From Bostrychus sinensis (lineage: Eukaryota; Chordata; Actinopteri; Gobiiformes; Eleotridae), in the NCBI GenBank assembly GCA_020698575.1, contig CM036256.1, forward strand, positions 15,763,908 to 15,827,907: a DNA stretch of 64,000 nt, written 5' to 3'. The position numbers and the translations under genes were made by a program. Under the pieces are notes generated by a model. That model saw only the letters and a program-made list of their open reading frames with translations. It was not told the DNA's origin and did not search any database. Shown here piece after piece: positions 10,835 to 20,541 of the stretch (positions are counted from its first letter, which is position 1; every line of letters begins with the position of its first letter).

Positions 10835-12366
10835 CACTGATCAAAAAAATAAAGGGAACACTAAAATAACACAGCCTAGATCTGAATGAATGAAATATTC
10901 TTATTAAATACTTTGTTCTTTACATAGTTGAATGTGCTGATCAAACAAAATCACACAAAAATTATCAATGGAAATCAAATTTATTAACCATGGAGGTCTG
11001 GCTTTGGAGTCACACTCAAAATTAAAGTGGAAAAACACACTACAGGCTGATCCAACTTTGATGTAATGTCCTTAAAACAAGTCAAAATGAGGCTCAGTAG
11101 TGTGTGTGGCCTCCTCGTGCCTGTATGATCTCCCTAACACCTGGGCTGATGAGGTGGCTGATGGTCTCCTGAGGGATCTCCTCTCAGACCTGGACTAAAG
11201 CATCCGCCAACTCCTGGACAGTCTGTGGTGCAATGAGGCGTTGGTGGATGGAGCGAGACATGATGTCACAGATGTGCTTGATTGGATTCAGGTCTGAGGA
11301 ACGGGCGGGCCAGTCCATAGCATCAATGCCTTGGTCTTGCAGGAACTGCTGACACACTCCAGCCACATGAGGTCTAGCATTGTCTTGCATTAGGAGGAGG
11401 AACCCAGGGCCAACCACACCAGCATATGGTCTCACAAGGGGTCTGAGGATCTCATCTGGGTACCTAATGGCAGTCAGGCTACCTCTGGCGAGCACATGGA
11501 GGACTGTGCGTCCCCCAAAGAAATGCCATCCCACACCATTACTGACCCACTGCCAAACCGGTCATGCTGGAGGATGTTGCAGGCAGCAGAACGTTCTCCA
11601 CGGTGTCTCCAGACTCTGTCACGTCTGTCACATGTGCTCTGTGTGAACCTGCTTTCATCTGTGAAGAGCACAGGGCGCCAGTGGCAAATTTGCCATCTTG
11701 GTGTTCTCTGGCAAATGCCAAACGTCCTGCATGGTGTGGGGCTGTAAGCACAACCCCCACCTGTGGACGTCGGGCCCTCATACCACCCTCGTGGAGTCTG
11801 TTTGTGCCCGTTTGAGCAGACACATTTGTGGCCTGCTGGAGGTCATTTTGCAGGGCTCTGGCAGTGCTCCTCCTGTTCCTTCTTGCACAAAGGAGGAGGT
11901 AGTGGTCCTGCTGCTGGGTTGTTGCCCTCCTACGGCCTCCTCCACGTCTCCTGATGTACTGGCCTGTCTCCTGGTAGCGCCTCCATGCTCTGGACACTAC
12001 GCTGACAGACACAGCAAACCTTTTTGCCACAGCTCGCATTGATGTTCCATCCTGGATGAGCTGCACTACCTGAGCCACTTGTGTGGGTTGTAGACTCCGT
12101 CTCATGCTACCACTAGAGTGAAAGCACCGCCAGCATTCAAAAGTGACCAAAACATCAGCCAGAAAGCATAGGAACTGAGAAGTGGTCTGTGGTCACCTCC
12201 TGCAGAACCACTCCTTTATTGGGGGTGTCTTACTAATTGCCGATAATTTCCAGCAGGTGAAATTGATGTCAATCAGTGTTGCTTCCTAAGTGGACAGTTT
12301 GATTTCACAGAAGTGTGATTGACTTGGAGTTACAGTGTGTTTCCTTTGTTTTTTTTTTGAGCAGTG
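10835..12366 (-). mobile_element. Tc1/mariner element, nested and inactive
   Basis: Its ends CACTGATCAAAAAAATAAAG and (reverse complement) CACTGCTCAAAAAAAAAAC are inverted repeats, and TA dinucleotides flank both sides (10833-10834 and 12367-12368), as expected for TA-targeting Tc1/mariner. It is about 1.53 kb with a single - strand transposase relic. It lies inside the hAT-like element and is therefore the younger insertion. Confidence 0.85.
11160..12150 (-). pseudogene. Tc1-like DD34E transposase pseudogene
   Basis: The relic is read in three - strand segments: about 12150-11690 (N-terminal paired-like helix-turn-helix DNA-binding part, with the RRRGGGRRR hinge), about 11690-11520 (first catalytic Asp in FTDESRF), and about 11530-11184 (second Asp in MQDNARPH). 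Frameshifts lie near 11690 and 11520, and an in-frame TGA ends the last segment at 11184 where the family continues with a Trp. The third catalytic residue, 34 positions after the second Asp, is Lys (codon 11277-11279) where family members have Glu in the NPIEH motif. The protein cannot be functional. Confidence 0.85.
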
Positions 12367-12899
12367 TATTTCGTTACATTTTTTTTTAGGTTTAAAAGCT
12401 TGTTTCAAATGGGAGTCATTAATATTTTACTTTTTCTCTTTAGTAAATTCGTTATGAGTTTAAGATTTTTAAATTAACATTAACAGTAAAATACATGGTG
12501 AAATACAGCAAATGTAATGGGTTTGTATTGTTATATTTTTATTTAATATTTTATTTTAAAGCCAGGCAGATGATTACTTATTTAATTTTGAATTAGACTT
12601 ATAAAATGTCTTTGTATAAATAAATACATCAGATTTTTTTTTTTTTTTTTATAATTTCAAAAAATTACCATGTATAAATTGAGGGGGTACTCATGATATG
12701 ACAAAAAAAGTCCAGAGGGTAGGCTACAGGAGACAAAAAAGGTTGAGAACCACTGCTGTATACTATCAAATATAGACAAAAACTTCATTAAATTGGGGCT
12801 AGCAAGAAAATAACTAAATGTCAAGCCCTGATTCTACTTGAGGCGCACCTTTGGGCTGTACTTTCTCCAAACAGTAAGAATCCTCTGCTGATATTGTGC

Positions 12900-12930
12900 T
12901 TTTGACTTTTTTTTTTTTTTTTTTTTTTTA
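12900..12930. repeat. Poly-T tract
   Basis: A T run of about 20 bases between the hAT-like element and the GC-rich block at 13030-13370. It has no further information content. Confidence 0.8.
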
Positions 12931-13029
12931 AGGCATGGGCTGATTTCCTAATGTGGCCATGTTGTTTTCTGACCCAAATCTGTTTCCTTACATATAAACA
13001 TTCAAAGGTGGGGAACTGTCAGTGAAAGA

Positions 13030-13285
13030 AAGTAGACAGCGTGCGTGGGGGCAACACTATAAAACTTGCATCCCGAATTTTGGAGCGTGCTGCTGCAGGG
13101 GGTGTTTGTGGTTCACCTGAGATAAGGAGGAGAAGCCGGCTGTCTGTCATCTCTGTCGGTGTGACTGACGCCTGGCTCCGCTTTGTGCGCTGCTCCCACG
13201 GTGAATGCGTAATTTTAGGGAGTGACACGAACTCACCCTGACAAAATCTGATTCTGCAGCGCGTGCCTGTGGATGTGTGACGCGC

Positions 13286-13317
<32 letters not shown>

Positions 13318-13370
13318 GAGAAGATGGCTGCCACTTTCAACAACTTATGGCCGCTAGAGAGCACCCGTGA
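13030..13370 (+). promoter_or_regulatory. GC-rich block with GA repeat and YY1-like ATG, candidate promoter
   Basis: This intergenic patch has many CpGs, a (GA)n tract (13286-13313), and AGAAGATGGCTGCC at 13319-13332. That last word matches the YY1 consensus often found just after transcription starts. The ATG opens a 14-codon frame (MAATFNNLWPLEST) running into a donor-like CCC|GTGAGC at 13366/13367. I recognise no downstream exon and no protein match, so it may be a lone promoter, a non-coding RNA start, or chance. Confidence 0.3.
13286..13313. repeat. (GA)n microsatellite
   Basis: An uninterrupted AG dinucleotide repeat of 28 bases within the CpG-containing block. Confidence 0.95.
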
Positions 13371-13907
13371 GCCAAAGTCAAAGTGCTGTTTAACATGCAA
13401 GTAGTGGGATACATGTGCACTCAAGTGTGTGTCCTCCTCACTCCAGGTCAGGACATTTCACCTGCAAACAGTCACACTTCACAAAATCCTTAAGCCCATA
13501 GGTCTGGTGCACTTAAATGAACTGCCCCACTGTAAAATGTAGTGTTTTTGTTGAGTAGCCTCTGCCTAGTGTGACTTAAAAAAGCCATTCAGAAAATCAA
13601 CACAGGTAATATCATACTGCTCTATACTCCACTGTGGGTTGTGATAAATAAAATAAAAAAACTTGGACCATAGGTGTTAGTGACTGACCTGCTGCATTAT
13701 TCAGCGTTTGCTCTACATAAAAAATTAAATAAATAAAACATAGTGTCATTTACATTTTATAAGCAGTCTTCATTAAAAAAAGCTTGAGATCTTTCTATTT
13801 CTCTGCACTGTAACTGTTGACTGTTATCATTTATTCATTGATTATGAGTTTGACATATTCTCATTTATAATGTTTAAATATAGGTAAAGAAATAATAACT
13901 TGAAAAC

Positions 13908-14671
13908 TAGTGGTGGACAAAGTACTAAACTTCATTACTTGAGTAAAAGTATAGATCATCCAGGTCAGATATTACTCAAGTGAAAGTTGCTAAGTCAAAT
14001 CTTAGAAGTTAAAGTACTGGAGTATGTGCTTTCAAAAACACATAAGGATTCAAAGTACCTAAAAACAAACAAACAAACAAACAAACAAACAATCAAACAA
14101 AAACTTTTTTTTTTACAATGTATTTCAAATGGGTGCAGCCAAGAATTTTGGGTAAATTTTCTACTACATTCAAGTCACAAATTTGCAGCTCCAAAAATAT
14201 GAATAAAGTAAATTTTACATCATTTTAGTGAGGAAATGTGGGGATCAACTTAAAACCATAGCAGATAAGATTGTGCTACAGCAAAAATGAGCCATACATA
14301 TTATGAATAAGGCTGGGTTTTATGATCATACTAATAAATTATTTTTAAATTGGTTTATTATAGAATCATGCAAATAATGTTCAAAGCAAAAACTAAATCA
14401 CTTCCAGATTGGGTCCAGAGGTTCTTTTTAGTTCCTGAGAACAAATATGAGCAGTATTATGTAGTAAATTATTATATTTAGGGAGTAAGACAGTTGTCTT
14501 TCAGTTTTAAGACAATTTCTTTGCAGAATGTAGTGGATTTATCTTTTAGATGTAGTGCAGTGAAAGTAGTAAGTTTCCCCTAAACATACTACTCAAGTAA
14601 AGTACAGATTCTCAAAAACCATACTTAAGTACAGTACTCAAGTAAATTTACTTTGTTACTGCCCATCTCTG
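13908..14671. mobile_element. hAT-like non-autonomous element
   Basis: The ends TAGTGGTGGACAAAGTA and (reverse complement) CAGAGATGGGCAGTAACAAAG are related. Near-identical 8-bp direct repeats flank it: TTGAAAAC (13900-13907) and TTGAAAAT (14672-14679). Internal ACTCAAGTAAAAGTA-type words near both ends are typical of a widespread fish hAT MITE family. A (CAAA)n tract lies inside at about 14065-14100. Confidence 0.75.
14065..14100. repeat. (CAAA)n microsatellite
   Basis: About nine tandem AAAC units with one interruption, inside the hAT-like element at 13908-14671. Confidence 0.85.
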
Positions 14672-14727
14672 TTGAAAATACATACAAAATAATTGTGAAA
14701 CACTGCTTTAGAGCATCTCTGTTTTAG

Positions 14728-14880
14728 ACCAGGGTTTCTCAACTTGTGGGTCAGACCCCAAAACTAGGTTGCAGAGGTGAAATATTGTTCCAATATTCTG
14801 TTTGTTAAAATTCTGAATATTATTTTATTTATTGTACATGAAACTGATGATCATTTTTAGATGCAGTACATGTGCCATAG
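14728..14880. repeat. Fragment of a hAT-type end repeat
   Basis: It begins CAGGGTTTCTCAACTTGTGG and continues with a GACCCCAAAACTAGGTTGCA block. The same pair of blocks is seen, degraded, at 25950-26000 and 53660-53720. No opposite end could be fixed. Confidence 0.45.
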
Positions 14881-15737
14881 AGATAAAAAAACAAAACAAA
14901 AAAAAACTCAATTCCCATTCTTACCCCTACCTCTCACATATTAAGTGTATTAGGTTCAACAGTATGTAGCTCTAAGATACAAGGTTTGTATGGAGTGACA
15001 ACATTTATATGAACCTCCAGGGGCATGTGACGTCTTTAGTGAGAATAAATGTTTAGAAAATAACATGTTGCTATGAATTTGTCATGACTCAGATCCCCTG
15101 AACCCTGGACTCACTCTGGCCTTCTGCATTTAAACTTTCCATCTCTGCTTATAAGTGCACAGCTCTTTGGCAACTGACCATAAATACCCAGATGGTGGAG
15201 TGTCCTTGAATGCACCACGTGAGAGAGATTTGAAATATGGTCTCTCCTTGGGATTAAAGCGCCACATAACAATAGGGTACAAGATGTTTTTTGTGATGGA
15301 TGGGCTGTCCCAGGTGAGTGTTAAGTAAAATTACAAAAAAAAAAGTGTAAACATATGGGCAGGTAATAAGCATTAATAGTAAAAAAAAAAAAAGGTTTAT
15401 GAGAAATAGCGCTCGAATATGCCAAAAAAACAAACAACAAAATCAGAGATACTTCGATGGTCCGTTTATATTTTTTGGAGCAGTTGCAATCTGTTTGAGG
15501 CAATAGAAAGATTCACAATTGTCTTTTTAAACACATTTTGGTCTAGCAACATAAACCAACATTATATCTCATCATACAGGTCCTAAAAAGTCAGGTTTTT
15601 TGGCCTAAGGATCACAAAGACATACAGATACAGCACATGTGCATTCATTCTGTGATTGGTGGGCTCACTTTGCATTATCTGAAGAACCGTGAGTAGGAGA
15701 ACCAGGGCCTACTGTCACAATTTGGTTTCACACGTTT

Positions 15738-16689
15738 TAGGGGCCATTTACACAAGAATGTGTTTTGACGAAAACGCAGTGATTCTGTTGCATATTAGCC
15801 TTTTGTGTTTAGAAAGCTGGGGTTGTCTCAAACTTTTGAAAACAGTCAATGAGGTGATTTTATTGGCTGCTAACTGCCCAGAGTAACTGTAGTAACAATC
15901 CAAAAATATGGTGATTTTGTGCTTCATAGCTTCATATTTCTTTCTCTTTTTTTTTTGAGTTTGGAAGAAGTTGGTTAAAGTCATGTGTCTTTGTTGGTTT
16001 TTGTTGTTTTTGTTTGAGGTCTATATTTGTTTAAAATATGAACAAATATGCTGCTCTCAAGTGCACATTGGACAATTCGACTGGTAGTTTTCTGAGGGCA
16101 GAACTCGTTTACACGACTTGTGCGCATTCATGTTCTTTTTGGTCAGACGGTGGGAATCTGGAAATGTCATAATAGAGTTCAATTGCATTATCTGTTTGTG
16201 GCTTTCAAATTATGTACCACAATCACATTAGAGGTTGTTACCAGTACCTTTATGATAATGTTGAAGCTTATAGTTACTAAATATAAAGTCTGGTGTAGCA
16301 CAAATTAGACTTTTCGTTTAATGTTAATTTCCACCAATGACAAGTCACTAGATCAGAACTCGAGCAGGTTGTGTTGCTTCTACAATTCCGATTTACCTGA
16401 CTGGATCAAATGACTTAGTGAAGTGTTCATGTGCTCTTTCATGTCAGAAACTCCTATATATGATAAACTTGACATCACTTGAAAGCACCATTATTTTAAA
16501 AAAGCTGTCGTAAAATGAACAGAAGGGAGGTCGGATTTTTTCTGGTGTGTAATGACCTCATTGGGGTGCACAGTGCCTCTTACTGGCCAAACAAGCTTAC
16601 TACAGATCAGATACTGCTGTTTTCCTCACACCTCATATCTGTGTGACTGTGAATCATCACTGTTGCATTCTTGTGTAAACGGCGCATTA
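15738..16689. mobile_element. Probable DNA transposon with inverted ends
   Basis: The left end AGGGGCCATTTACACAAGAA and the reverse complement of the right end (ATGCGCCGTTTACACAAGAA) are inverted repeats over about 20 bp. The element is about 950 bp, with no transposase frame. I could not identify a convincing target duplication. It ends just before the candidate ctnnd2 3' end. Confidence 0.6.
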
Positions 16690-16814
16690 GTAACAAAAAC
16701 CCATGCATTCCTGGTTGTGTTTTAGTGTGCCAACTAGCCAATGAGGGTCCATGCATCAATAAGACACATTTTAAAAGAACTTGTGGTGTGTTCAAAGTCA
16801 AACAGTCGGAAATG

Positions 16815-16820
16815 TTTATT
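16815..16820 (-). terminator. ctnnd2: Candidate ctnnd2 polyadenylation signal
   Basis: AATAAA on the - strand, 1.7 kb after the stop, in the context TTATAATAAACATT. GT-rich sequence follows within about 30 bases (TGTTTGACTTTG). Other signals further on cannot be excluded. Confidence 0.35.
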
Positions 16821-18528
16821 ATAATTGTACTGTACTGTATGCAACAAACATTGTGCACTGTTTAATACAGACATTTTGGGGAATACTCCTCCTCCTCCTC
16901 CTTCTTCGTCTCACAGATGTAGCACCTTTGTGACCGCTGCAGTGACAATGTGGATCCCTGGGCCCTGCTCTACTCTACTCCACATAGCAACAACATTACA
17001 CAACAAACAATTTAGTGTGTTGACCAGAAAATCAAATGTGAACAAAATCCCTACATGAAGCAGTTTTTTTTTACATTGTCTTTTTTTCCATAATGTTGCT
17101 GCTATAATTGACATCCACGTCTGCACATAAAAAGTATATATTTATATTTATATAATATATATCCGTACTCTATTAACAGTTTTGTCTACCATGGAGTTAG
17201 AACTGCCAGCCATCTCCCAGAAAAGTTTTTTGTACTTCAAACATTGATTATTTTACAACACAGAAATCAACTAACTTTGTACAGCTTTGGAGGCAGCAAG
17301 GCTCCACTCAGTCACAGTCCCTCCGTAGTTGCTCTTTTTTGTTTTTCATCTTGTTCTGGTGAAGTTGGACAGTAAAACCATTTAGAAAAGCCAAAGCATT
17401 TACAAACTAGCGTTGATTGAAGCGTTTTTAGGATGTCCAGCCAAAATCTTCAGCTGAATTGGACCCTTTATCGAACCAACTTTGACCTCTTGACCCCTCG
17501 TTTTGGCACAGTTATGTACACAATAAGCACAGTTTACTTGAAGGAACAAAAAGGGGTTAATGTGGAAAGATAGCCACCAAAAAACAAAGCCTTAAAATTA
17601 ACATTACATTACATTAAAGGCTTATCTGCTACTACTTCCAACAATGAGTGAGTCTTTCTTCACGGCAGCTGGACCGCCAGTGTGTAGGGCAGTAAAAGGA
17701 GCACCTTGACCTACGGAAATGGATTGGACACAACTTTTTCACATTAGCAAGTCTGTGATATGAGTCCTGAAGATTGGAGAGTGACTATTGAGTGGCTGTA
17801 GTGTGTACAATAGTAGTCAGTGAAGACGTGAAGGCCCGACATGACACAGAAAATAGTGCAATGTACAGTAGACAACGCATCCCTGTAATGTACATCAAAT
17901 ACTATACAACCAGAATAAAAAAGTAGAAACACAAATAAGAAACAAATAAACTTACAAATGTCCACAAGCGTTCTTTGCCCGAGAGGATGAAACATCACGC
18001 TGAAGCCAAAGAAAAGAAATGTTTGCGAACAGACGTTCTACATGTCCTACAGCTCTGCTTGTTGTGCTTCACGTTACTAAAAGCCATGTTACTACTGGAA
18101 ACCACATATTTACAGATGACTCCCACAGATCTTAGACACTTTCTGATCCATTTAACAAAACCTTCTCATTACTGATCCATCTGTCTCTTCCATTGACCTT
18201 CAGCTCTCAATCTCAGTATATTTCCATCCTTTTTTATCCTCATGCCTAACTCTTTCTCTGTCACATTCCTGATTCTGGGGCCTTCAGTGCAGGAGCGCCC
18301 TGTCTGCTCCATCTTCTATCACAAACTAAAGACAAAAACAAAATGTGTCTGTCAGGTTTGGTGGTGGTGGCATGCACATGCATGGCTGCTCCTCTTCCGT
18401 CCTGTGTCCCTCTGTGTGTCCTGCAGGAGTTTAGTCCACTTTACATGTGTCATTGTCCTGCTACTGTTGCTGCTACAAGAAGAACGAGGAGGGAGCTGAA
18501 CCATAGTCCCCTCCCCGGTGCTCCTTGT
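16815..18528 (-). other. ctnnd2: Candidate ctnnd2 3' UTR
   Basis: After the TAA at 18529-18531, about 1.7 kb of repeat-poor sequence runs to the first good AATAAA on the - strand (16815-16820). The length is plausible for a delta-catenin transcript, but the true end needs transcript data. Confidence 0.4.
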
Positions 18529-18786
18529 TTAGACCCAGGAGTCCGGAGAGGCCGGGTAGTGGCTGGTCTCATAGTTAAGCTCGCTGTAGGGCCGTGAAGC
18601 TGAGTAGAAGTCCACGTAGTTACCAGTGGATTTGAGGCCTTGTAGGTGCATGTCGGCCTGCGGGGGGCGCCCTCCTGGATGTACTTGTGAGTCATAAAAG
18701 GCCTGGTCCTCGTAGTTCCCAGCGTCCGGTGGAGGAGGGTTCTGGAAAGGGGGGTAGGGTTCGGATGGTAAGCCTTGAGATGCAAT
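18529..18786 (-). CDS. ctnnd2: ctnnd2 terminal coding exon (window exon 13)
   Basis: The acceptor is TGTTTTACAG|ATT; the exon starts at phase 0 and encodes 85 residues to TAA. It contains GLKSTGNYVDFYSASRPYSE and the terminal SPDSWV. The last four residues are the class of PDZ ligand that delta-catenin uses to bind densin-180, Erbin and PSD-95-type partners. The segment before GLKSTGNY is more Pro/Gly-rich than in mammals as I remember them. Confidence 0.95.
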   Translation of the reverse strand: MASQGLPSEPYPPFQNPPPPDAGNYEDQAFYDSQVHPGGRPPQADMHLQGLKSTGNYVDFYSASRPYSELNYETSHYPASPDSWV

Positions 18787-20509
18787 CTGTAAAACAAATG
18801 AAGAAAGCATTACTTAAAGACAATCTAAGAATACGTATACACCAAATAAAATAACAAGCAACAAACATCTTAGCACATTTCTACTGTACTGCTTTTGTGA
18901 CTACCGCTGTGTAGAGGCAGTGTCACATGAGGCAGAGGTGTATTGTGGGACATCTGCACTGTTAACTTGCCTTTGAAACTTAGACTCATGAATGAGCTCT
19001 GATGCCATGGTCATGTGATACCTACAACACAACTTAATAATGATACGTATACTGCATCTAACTCTTCAGAACCCTTATTGCACCAAAGATTTGTCGAACC
19101 TGTAAAGGGTACTGTAACTTTACTGGCATCTATTAGAAAAGGTATCCAGAGCAAAGTAATTCCCAGACACTGTATATGTTTACTGTTGCCCCTTTCAACC
19201 TTCTATTCTGTATTGTATCATTATTAAATCCTTAGGAACAGTTTGCATTGGTGCTGTATGTGCATTTTCACTTCACTGTGGAATTACTGCATGACAATGA
19301 CTCAAAATGAAAGCAAAATGGAGATGCAGCTGTGAAAAAAAATTCAAATAACCAAAGGGCAGGAAAGAGAAACCTCATACATTGTTTTACAAACTATGGC
19401 TTCTATGAATAAACCTTTTATTTGCAACTACATCTGTAAGAAATGTTGGTTATTTTGTGTAAAAAAAGTCATACCTGGTTATATTTCAGGTCATCGGTTG
19501 GAGACACATACGCTCCTCTGTGAAGTGTTGAGGAGCCTCCAGAGATTTGAGCTGTGGAGACAAGGTCAGAAAGGCCTTCTTTCAGATAGGAGTTCATACT
19601 ACTATGCTACTGTTATTTAAAAAAGAAATTATATAGAAGAAGCCACTATATCATTAGCTGTTATGTTACTGTCCTTTACAACAGAAATATGCTCTACCAC
19701 ATCAAAAACCTATAGCTAAAATAATGAATCTAAAGTGGTAAAAGGCCAGGTTGAGCTTTAAATTGTCATATAAATAATAAATATATATATGAGATACATG
19801 ATTTTAACATAAAAGAGCAGAAAAACATTGGCCATAAGTATACATGCATTTGTTTTATCATGTGTCCTGTATATGCATGTGTATGGAAATCCTACCGTTC
19901 ATGGCGTCCTTCCTGGATGTGTGCTCGCCCTTGGTGCTATGGTAAGTAGCGTTGCCCGTTGACTCATAGTCTGCCTTTCGCTCCTTCAGTGCCATCATCT
20001 CTCTGGGGGAAGCAGGCGCACTCGCTACACACACAGACACACAATAGGAATATTCATGAACACATTACCATACTACAAAAGACAGGGCACACTTTTTCAC
20101 TTAGCTTTGAGGAGGCTTTCACATTCATTAATGCTTGATAACATTTCAAAATGTTCAGTTTTCTGTCTGTCCAACAGTCTAGACTTTACTGTAAAGTATC
20201 TCCAGTGAGAACAAACAGCTACTTCAAAATACAATTAGTCACATAGAAGTAAAAGTACAAAAACATAATATTTAAGTAAGAGTACATAAAAATATTGAAT
20301 GTAAAGTTTACTTAAGTATAGATTATGTTTAACAATATGTTTTTGTAATGTCAAAAATCATCAGTTATAAATGTTTTGATCCGATTCAAGAACGACATTG
20401 GCAAATTTAGAACGATACAATTCAACAATGCAATCGATACGGCAACATTTTGCCAAAAACCATAAAAGTTTACTCTAAATCTAGCATCACAGCAGGGGCT
20501 GATTATGTC

Positions 20510-20541
<32 letters not shown>

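Larger units (their letters stand above)
10644..12755. mobile_element. hAT-like non-autonomous element, split by a Tc1 insertion
   Basis: The ends CAGTGTTTCCCAACC and (reverse complement) CAGTGGTTCTCAACC match at 13 of 15 positions. Flanking 8-bp direct repeats are TTGTATAC (10636-10643) and CTGTATAC (12756-12763), 7 of 8 identical, which fits the 8-bp target duplication of hAT elements. About 580 bp belongs to the hAT element; the centre is the Tc1 element at 10835-12366. No hAT transposase is visible. Confidence 0.75.

Noticed and set aside
11380..12042. Several + strand open frames
   Set aside because: They lie antisense to the Tc1 transposase relic and do not resemble any protein.
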